Assembly: GCA_028818695.1 (NCBI GenBank)
Contig: JAPPNK010000026.1
Span: 199,164 to 263,163, forward strand
Direction of reading: 5' to 3'
Length of the DNA: 64,000 bases
From: Candidatus Poribacteria bacterium
GTDB taxonomy: Bacteria; Poribacteria; WGA-4E; GCA-2687025
Shown: piece by piece, positions 58,936 through 64,000 of the stretch
How positions within the stretch are numbered: the stretch's first letter is position 1
How the letters are laid out: every line of letters begins with the position of its first letter
Made by a program: the position numbers and the translations under genes
Notes under the pieces: model-generated
Database searches by the model: none
Seen by the model: the letters and a program-made list of their open reading frames with translations, nothing else
What the model was told of the DNA's origin: nothing

Positions 58936-60477
58936 ATGAGCGGATTTGAAAGGTTTTCGAATTTCAAAGCGATTCTGCTTTCTGCTGGCGCGGTTTTGCT
59001 GATAGCGGCGCTGGCGTTTCTTGCCGCCCGCCGCGCGGCGGAGCCGCCGACAGCTGGCTCCAGCGCGGAACCAACAACAGAAAGCGGCGCGCATGACGAG
59101 GAGACGCCTGAAATCACCCCCCGCTTGGCAAAGCTTCTTCAGGCGGTGTACGACCTGCGGGGCGCTGAATCGAACCCCAAGATTCGCAAATGGCTGGAAT
59201 GGTACGGAAATAAGATGATCGCCAACGGCGAAAAGGACGAGGAAATCATCCGCGCGCTTATTTTCAATCTCTGGAATATGAGGAAAACTAAGAATCCGAA
59301 AGAGCTGGAACGGTTCATCGAAGAATCGCGGGAGAGCGAGTTGGAGGATGAGACCGAAAGCGCCGGCTGGAAGTACAACCCGGAATACTCAGAGAAAATG
59401 AACCGTATCCACAAATACAGATACGAGCAGTTCGGATACTCACTCTACCGCAAAGGGAAAACGCCTCGAGCGGTCATCGAGATTCTGGTGGAGGGGATGG
59501 ACGACCTGACCGCCGCCAAGTACTTGGTTGACGCGGTGACTCAACCCGAAGGGAGTCTTTTTCCTGAGGTGAAGGGCGAATCTTGGAGCAGGAGCGAAAA
59601 AGAGTATGCGGCGGAATACGCCGACCGAGTTCTTGCGAAAGACCCGTCCTCGCTCGACGCGCTGAGAGTCAAAATATATTCAGACGTTGACACGATAGAA
59701 TCGGCGCGGCTTCTGATTGAACATCATCCGGACGATGAGCAAGCGGTTCTCAGCGCTGCAAGCCAGCTGTATCTCAATTATCCTGAGGAAACAATCGACG
59801 CGATTTCACGCATTCTGCCGGAGGACGGTCTGCATTCCAGGTCGAAGTTTCATACGCTTCTCGGCAACGCGTATGAGCGTCTGGATATGCTATATGAAGC
59901 GGCAGATCAGTTTCAGAAGGCGTTCGCTGCCGGCTCTACTATGGGAGGACGTTGGCGTTATCAAATGTTAGAGCAGGGAAAACGCTCCTTTCCGTCTATC
60001 TGGGAAGAACGCGCCGCGGCCGCTGAATCGGCAAAGCAGACGCCAACCGCTCCGAGCGCGCCGTCTCATGGCCGTCCCCATGGGGCTGCCCCGGACGAGC
60101 CGCATGGCGCGCCGCCGCTGCCTGACCATCCAGACGCCCCGCGTCCTGAAGGCGCGCCGCCGCCCCCGTCCGGCGCAGCGATGGACATGGCGTCGGCATA
60201 CGCCGACTTTGCGAAGGCGTACCAAGATGCGTTTGAGATGGAGTACGGACTCTCCGAGGCGACGCCAGAAGGCTACATGAACGCCTTGCTCGGAATGGCG
60301 CGCGCCTTCGCCAAAGCGGGAGACGCCCAGCATGCCCAGGACGCTTACAACGCCGTCCGCAAACGCCATTCGCGCGAGGAGGTTCAGCAGGTCTTCCGCC
60401 GCTTTGACGAACAGGAGCGTCTCAAAAGGCAGCCGCCGAGCGACGAGGAGAATGACGACAACGGCGAGGAGGATTGA
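58936..60477 (+). CDS. Membrane-anchored helical-repeat protein with Pro-rich linker, paralogue B
   Basis: The 513-residue paralogue of the gene at 30915-32468 has the same order of parts: N-terminal anchor (ILLSAGAVLLIAALAFLAA), linker, helical region (ITPRLAKLLQAVYDLRGAESNPKIRKWLEWYGNKMIANGEKDEEII), TPR-like units, a Pro/His/Gly-rich linker (HGRPHGAAPDEPHGAPPLPDHPDAP in part) and the final AYADFAKAYQDAFEMEYGLSEATPEGYMNALLGMARAFAKAGDAQHAQDAYNAV. It ends in an acidic tail. Its surroundings differ from those of paralogue A, so the pair is dispersed. Function unknown. Confidence 0.72.
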   Translation: MSGFERFSNFKAILLSAGAVLLIAALAFLAARRAAEPPTAGSSAEPTTESGAHDEETPEITPRLAKLLQAVYDLRGAESNPKIRKWLEWYGNKMIANGEKDEEIIRALIFNLWNMRKTKNPKELERFIEESRESELEDETESAGWKYNPEYSEKMNRIHKYRYEQFGYSLYRKGKTPRAVIEILVEGMDDLTAAKYLVDAVTQPEGSLFPEVKGESWSRSEKEYAAEYADRVLAKDPSSLDALRVKIYSDVDTIESARLLIEHHPDDEQAVLSAASQLYLNYPEETIDAISRILPEDGLHSRSKFHTLLGNAYERLDMLYEAADQFQKAFAAGSTMGGRWRYQMLEQGKRSFPSIWEERAAAAESAKQTPTAPSAPSHGRPHGAAPDEPHGAPPLPDHPDAPRPEGAPPPPSGAAMDMASAYADFAKAYQDAFEMEYGLSEATPEGYMNALLGMARAFAKAGDAQHAQDAYNAVRKRHSREEVQQVFRRFDEQERLKRQPPSDEENDDNGEED

Positions 60478-60568
60478 GCCTTAAATCTGCGCAGAGCCTT
60501 TTCGGCGGCGGCATTCATTTTCAGGCGGCGTCCGACTGCCCAACGGATCCTTCCCGCGCGGGCGCCGC

Positions 60569-60597
60569 TTGACAGGATCAAACCCGCCCGCCAAAAT
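60569..60597 (+). promoter_or_regulatory. Promoter of the second TIM-barrel gene
   Basis: -35 TTGACA (60569-60574), a 17-bp spacer and -10 CAAAAT (60592-60597), 39 bp before the start codon. Confidence 0.45.
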
Positions 60598-60635
60598 GGG
60601 CTTCAAATAGACGCATCTATCAAAGGAACACGCCA

Positions 60636-61481
60636 ATGCGCAGACTTGCCATCTCAACATGGACGCTTCACCGCGAGCTTGGGGCGATGTATCGACAAGC
60701 GGAGCATGGGTCAAAGGAGATGATCCCGAACGGCGGCGGCGAAGGCAGGCTGTCGCTGCTGGAAACGCCCGCGGAGCTTCAAAAACGGGGCATCGCCGCC
60801 CTGGAGGTGTGCCACTTCCATTTCCCGTCGCTTGAGAACGCCTATCTGAACCAGTTCCGCGCCGCGCTGGACGAAGCGGGCATCGAACTGTACAGCCTGC
60901 TCATCGACACGGGCGACATCGCGCATCCAGACGACCGTCAGCGGCAAAAAGAGATCGAAACGATTCGGTTTTGGTTAAGGATCGCCGCCCAGATTGGAGC
61001 GTCGCATGCGCGCGTCGTCGCCGGCGGCATGGACATCGGTCCTCAAAACGGCGGCGCAAAAGACCACCCTGTCATTCGGCAGAGCGCCGAGACGCTTCTC
61101 GCGCTCGCCCGCGAAGCCGCTGAAACGGACGTTCAGGTGAACACCGAAAATTTCAGACCGCTTACCAAAACGGCGGAAAATTTGCTCGCCATTCTAGACC
61201 TGTGCGAGGGAGAGGTCGGGCTGTGCGCCGACTTCGGCAACTACCGCGGCGACAACAAATACGATCAGCTCGCGCAGATCATCCCTAGAGCGAATGTGCT
61301 GCATGCGAAGGCGCATTATCCGACAGCGGGGCAGATGGAGCAGAAGGATTTTGAAAAGTGTCTCGATCTTGCCGACGACGCCGACTTCAACGGTCCCTAT
61401 TCGCTCATCTTCGACGGTCCTGGGAGCGAATGGGAGAGCGTCAAGCAGATTCAGGAGGTCGTTCAGCGGCGGATTCATTAG
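60636..61481 (+). CDS. Sugar phosphate isomerase/epimerase-type TIM barrel
   Basis: The 281-residue TIM-barrel protein is of the xylose-isomerase-like group: LAISTWTLHRELGAMY at the start, GIAALEVCHFHFPSLE, LYSLLIDTGDIAHPD, HARVVAGGMDIGPQNGG, VQVNTENFRPLTKTAEN (Glu metal ligand), GLCADFGNYRGDNKY (Asp), VLHAKAHYPTAG (His) and PYSLIFDGPGSEWESV. Such enzymes isomerise or epimerise sugars or keto-sugars with a divalent metal. AAAGGA precedes the ATG. Its 3' end overlaps the opposing transporter gene by 41 nt. The substrate is not known. Confidence 0.84.
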   Translation: MRRLAISTWTLHRELGAMYRQAEHGSKEMIPNGGGEGRLSLLETPAELQKRGIAALEVCHFHFPSLENAYLNQFRAALDEAGIELYSLLIDTGDIAHPDDRQRQKEIETIRFWLRIAAQIGASHARVVAGGMDIGPQNGGAKDHPVIRQSAETLLALAREAAETDVQVNTENFRPLTKTAENLLAILDLCEGEVGLCADFGNYRGDNKYDQLAQIIPRANVLHAKAHYPTAGQMEQKDFEKCLDLADDADFNGPYSLIFDGPGSEWESVKQIQEVVQRRIH

Positions 61482-62382
61482 GGCGTCCGCCGCGCAGGAG
61501 AGCGGACGCTTCATGGGCGGCGATGGAGACGAGCAGCGCGCCCGCCCCGATCCATTGTATCAGGGAAAGCCTGTCGCCTCCGATCCATAAACCGAAAAGG
61601 AGCGCAAACGCAGATTCCAGCGTCAGCAGCATCGCCGTCCGCGCCGAAGAGATGCGCTGCTGCGCGTAGGTCAAGATCAGATAGCAGACGCCGGAGGCGC
61701 CAAGCCCCGTCAACAGCAGCCCCGGCCAGACGGACGGCGGCGGCGCCGAAGCCCCTTCAAAAAGAAGAGCCGCGGCGGAAAATAGAACGGCGCACGCGAG
61801 CATCTGCGCGAAGGTCAGCGCAACCGCGTTCAAGCCGGGCGCAAAGCGGGATGTGAGCGTCAGATGTAACGCAAAGCCGAACGCGCATCCGAGCGTCAGC
61901 AGGTCGCCTGGGCGCGCCTCGGCCGGCGATGCGCCCGTCATGAAGCCGAGTCCGCCCAAAGCCGCCAGCGCGAAAACGGCGGCCGTCTTCAACACAGGTT
62001 TTTGAAACAGCGCCCTGTCTAGGAGCGGCGCGATCAGGACGACGCAGCCCGTGATGAGTCCCGAATTTGTGGGCGAGGCGTATTTCAAACCCCAGGTTTG
62101 CAAAAAATAGCCGAGCGCGATCGGCAAGCCGAGCGTCAGCCCGACGCAGAAGGCGCGGCGCGTCATTTTAAAAGGCTTAAACAGAACAAACGGAAACAGC
62201 GCTCCCGCCGCCAAGACGAAGCGAACCGCCAGAAAACTCAAAAAGTTGTATGCTTGGATCGCCTCGTCCACGACGACAAAGGTCGCGCCCCAGAGCGCCG
62301 TCGCGCCGATGAGCAGGAGCGTCGGGGCGGCGTTCGTTTTGGTCGGTTGAGGGGCGGGCGCCGCGTTCATATGCGTTGGCAC
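61441..62382 (-). CDS. EamA/DMT-superfamily transporter
   Basis: The 313-residue protein has ten transmembrane helices arranged as two EamA halves (LLLIGATALWGATFVVVDEAIQAYNFLSFLAVRFVLAAGALFPFV; LLTLGCAFGFALHLTLTSRFAPGLNAVALTFAQMLACAVLF), typical of drug/metabolite exporters. The second half ends LTLESAFALLFGLWIGGDRLSLIQWIGAGALLVSIA. ATG codons at 62382 and 62370 are both possible. It overlaps the TIM-barrel gene on the other strand by 41 nt at its 3' end. It is divergent from the third TIM-barrel gene, with 47 bp between the starts. Confidence 0.88.
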   Translation of the reverse strand: MPTHMNAAPAPQPTKTNAAPTLLLIGATALWGATFVVVDEAIQAYNFLSFLAVRFVLAAGALFPFVLFKPFKMTRRAFCVGLTLGLPIALGYFLQTWGLKYASPTNSGLITGCVVLIAPLLDRALFQKPVLKTAAVFALAALGGLGFMTGASPAEARPGDLLTLGCAFGFALHLTLTSRFAPGLNAVALTFAQMLACAVLFSAAALLFEGASAPPPSVWPGLLLTGLGASGVCYLILTYAQQRISSARTAMLLTLESAFALLFGLWIGGDRLSLIQWIGAGALLVSIAAHEASALLRGGRPNESAAERPPESA

Positions 62383-62429
62383 GATTGTTGCTTGATTGCG
62401 CGTAGGTTCTCATTCAAAGGAGCGGGTTC

Positions 62430-63239
62430 ATGCATTGCATTGTCTTTCCGAGATTCTTCCAAAAACTGAGCGTACCGCAGTTGGCAAGCGAGTTGAGCCG
62501 CCTCGGCTTTGACGGCGTTGACGTCATGGCGCGGGACGGTTACTGGACAACGCCCTCGAATCTGCCCCGCACACTGTCCCATTTCGTACGTACGATGTAC
62601 GATTTCGGACTCTCGGCGGAGAACGCGACGACCGAGTATCTTGACCCGAACAAGCCGGGCGCCGAAGCGGGAGTCGCCGCTCTAGCTGAAAACGGCATAC
62701 GGCAGTTCCGCCTGAAGCATATCGCATACCGCGGCCCGAAAACATACCGCAGCGACCTTGATCGCGCCAAACATTATTTTGACGGATGGGAACGAATCGG
62801 CGAAAAGCATGGGATACGCGCTTTTTTACAGACGCACGGCGGCTCCATTCATCCGAGCGCGAGCGCGTCGATCCGTCTTGTAGAGGGGCTGAACCCCGCG
62901 TATATCGGCGTTCACCATGACCCTGGCAACATGATCTGCCAAGAAGGGTATGAGAACTGGGAGATCGGGTTCGACATACTGGGCGAGTATCTCTGCATGC
63001 TGGGTGTGAAGAACGCGGCATTTTTTCAGACAGCGGACGGAAAATGGAAGCGCAGATGGACGCCGCTTGCCGAAGGCGCGGTCGATTACCGGCAGGTTTT
63101 GAAAGCGGCTCAGAAGACCAGCTTCAACGGACCGCTCTGCATGCACAACTTTTATAAGCGCGGGCTTGAGCATCTAAAGCGGCAGACGCGCGCCGATTTG
63201 GAACATTTGAGAGCATTGATCAAGGAGGTTGAGGCATAA
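62430..63239 (+). CDS. Sugar phosphate isomerase/epimerase-type TIM barrel
   Basis: The 269-residue protein is of the same superfamily as the genes at 35.7 and 60.6 kb but not closely alike: FPRFFQKLSVPQLASELSRLGFDGVDVMARDGYW at the start, RAFLQTHGGSIHPSAS, YIGVHHDPGNM (Asp/His), and KNAAFFQTADGKWKRRWTPLAEGAVDYRQVLKAAQKTSFNGPLCMHNFY. The pattern suggests a metal-dependent sugar enzyme. GGAG precedes the ATG. It is divergent from the transporter gene, so transport and catalysis may be linked. Substrate unknown. Confidence 0.84.
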   Translation: MHCIVFPRFFQKLSVPQLASELSRLGFDGVDVMARDGYWTTPSNLPRTLSHFVRTMYDFGLSAENATTEYLDPNKPGAEAGVAALAENGIRQFRLKHIAYRGPKTYRSDLDRAKHYFDGWERIGEKHGIRAFLQTHGGSIHPSASASIRLVEGLNPAYIGVHHDPGNMICQEGYENWEIGFDILGEYLCMLGVKNAAFFQTADGKWKRRWTPLAEGAVDYRQVLKAAQKTSFNGPLCMHNFYKRGLEHLKRQTRADLEHLRALIKEVEA

Positions 63240-63385
63240 AGGGAGGCATGGTCGGCGGGCAGCCGCGTAAAAGGAACGCCTTCGCCTAAGGTACATCCGC
63301 TTTGCCAAAACATTTGCGGTTTGCGCCGTTACTGTATATGATATGGACGTTCATATGCGGCGGACATCCACAAAGGAGGCGGGCG

Positions 63386-64000
63386 GTGAAACACGCCGAA
63401 GCGACCGCGCAAGCGCATACCGAAGCGCCAACCATCGATCTGAAAGACCCGTCGCTCTATATCAACCGAGAGCTGAGCTGGATCGAATTCAACGGGCGCG
63501 TACTGGGCGAGGCGCAAGACCCTGAAAAACCGATCGCCGAGCGACTCAAATTTCTCGCCATCGTCGGCTCCAACCTGGACGAATTCTTTATGGTGCGCGT
63601 CGCAGGATTGAAGCGGCAGGTGGAATCCGGCGCGCTGTACGCCGCCGCCGACGGACTCACGCCCGCCGAGCAGCTGGAGCGAATCTCCGCCGCCTGCCAC
63701 CAACAGATACGCGCCCAGTACCAGTGCCTTTTACAAGACGCGCTCCCCGCCCTTGAAGAGCGCGGCGTCGCCATTCATCCCATCAGCGAACTCTCCCCCG
63801 ACCTATACGAATGGATCGACAACTACTTCCACCGACAGGTTTTCCCTGTGTTGACGCCGCTCGCCATCGACTCTGGGCATCCATTTCCGCGCCTGCGGTC
63901 AATGACCCTGAACCTGGCGGTCTCCCTGCGCAAGAGAATGGGCGGGCGCGTGAACTCCTACTTTGCCGTCGTCCAGACCCCGCAGCCAATTTCCAGATTC
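63386..64000 (+). CDS. ppk1: Polyphosphate kinase, N-terminal part (3' partial)
   Basis: PPK1 reversibly makes polyphosphate from ATP. The 205 codons seen include the PPK N-domain: LYINRELSWIEFNGRVLGEAQDPEKPIAERLKFLAIVGSNLDEFFMVRVAGLKRQV, a strongly conserved opening, then the start of the head domain (FPVLTPLAIDSGHPFPRLRSMTLNLAVSLR). The start is the GTG at 63386 with AAAGGAGG six bases before; there is no ATG before the conserved region. The catalytic histidines lie beyond the window edge. Confidence 0.94.
   Translation, partial: MKHAEATAQAHTEAPTIDLKDPSLYINRELSWIEFNGRVLGEAQDPEKPIAERLKFLAIVGSNLDEFFMVRVAGLKRQVESGALYAAADGLTPAEQLERISAACHQQIRAQYQCLLQDALPALEERGVAIHPISELSPDLYEWIDNYFHRQVFPVLTPLAIDSGHPFPRLRSMTLNLAVSLRKRMGGRVNSYFAVVQTPQPISRF

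Overview
The window is gene-dense (about 57-60% GC, visual estimate) bacterial chromosome with short intergenic gaps and many ATGA or longer start/stop overlaps. Secreted LamG proteins, exported 14-blade WD40 proteins, a DUF6785-type membrane protein, a GH127 beta-L-arabinofuranosidase, a DUF1080 protein, several AP-endonuclease-type sugar isomerases/epimerases and Gfo/Idh/MocA enzymes sit among ordinary housekeeping genes. This mixture resembles uncultivated bacteria of the Candidatus Poribacteria / Planctomycetes-like kind. That assignment is inference; there is no rRNA in the window.

Layout. 1-5.0 kb: tail of a VWA/amidotransferase-type membrane protein, a phosphodiesterase, two tandem LamG proteins and inositol-3-phosphate synthase. 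5.5-9.4 kb: accA-ribE-ribBA-ribH-TPR operon. 9.7-12.9 kb: a large membrane protein and two AT-richer unknown genes. 13-18.9 kb: three tandem exported WD40 proteins, each with its own similar promoter. 19-21.9 kb: secD-secF. 22-28.1 kb: lipoprotein, hydroxyisobutyrate-dehydrogenase-like gene, mnmG, thioredoxin-like gene, ispH and an orphan DNA methyltransferase. 28.4-32.5 kb: DoxX and its truncated paralogue, an amidohydrolase, a Rieske protein and a TPR protein. 32.6-35.5 kb: queE-queC-zwf. 35.7-40 kb: TIM-barrel gene, YkvA-like gene, elongator tRNA-Met, and an XPB-type helicase with a Bax1-type nuclease. 40-47 kb: a protein built of a new-looking repeat, an MDR dehydrogenase, a secreted Ig-like protein, two VOC genes, a Gfo/Idh oxidoreductase, truD and DUF1080. 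47-52 kb: three paralogous membrane-anchored helical proteins, an OsmC gene that appears to be a selenoprotein, and a membrane metallopeptidase with TPRs. 52-64 kb: unknown genes, recQ, a scramblase-like gene, GH127, a second copy of the TPR/proline-rich protein, two sugar-isomerase genes, a DMT transporter and the start of ppk1.

Intergenic DNA carries at least two MITE-like families. Family 1 is about 150 bp with 22-bp terminal inverted repeats, an internal palindrome around the GGATTCCCGC / GCGGGAATCC core, and 8-bp target duplications; one copy can be compared with a paralogous empty site. Family 2 is about 168 bp with 27-bp imperfect terminal repeats.

Most notable observations: (1) an in-frame TGA at the position of the second catalytic cysteine of OsmC, followed by 21 more family-like codons and a hairpin that fits a bacterial SECIS; (2) an 18-residue C-terminal motif (V-x-P-x-x-K-x-A-x-x-W-A-x-h-K-x-x-R) shared gap-free by three secreted proteins of two unrelated folds, a candidate sorting tag; (3) the MITE insertion with its empty site; (4) a five-unit FW-AH-FTA-ELL repeat protein.
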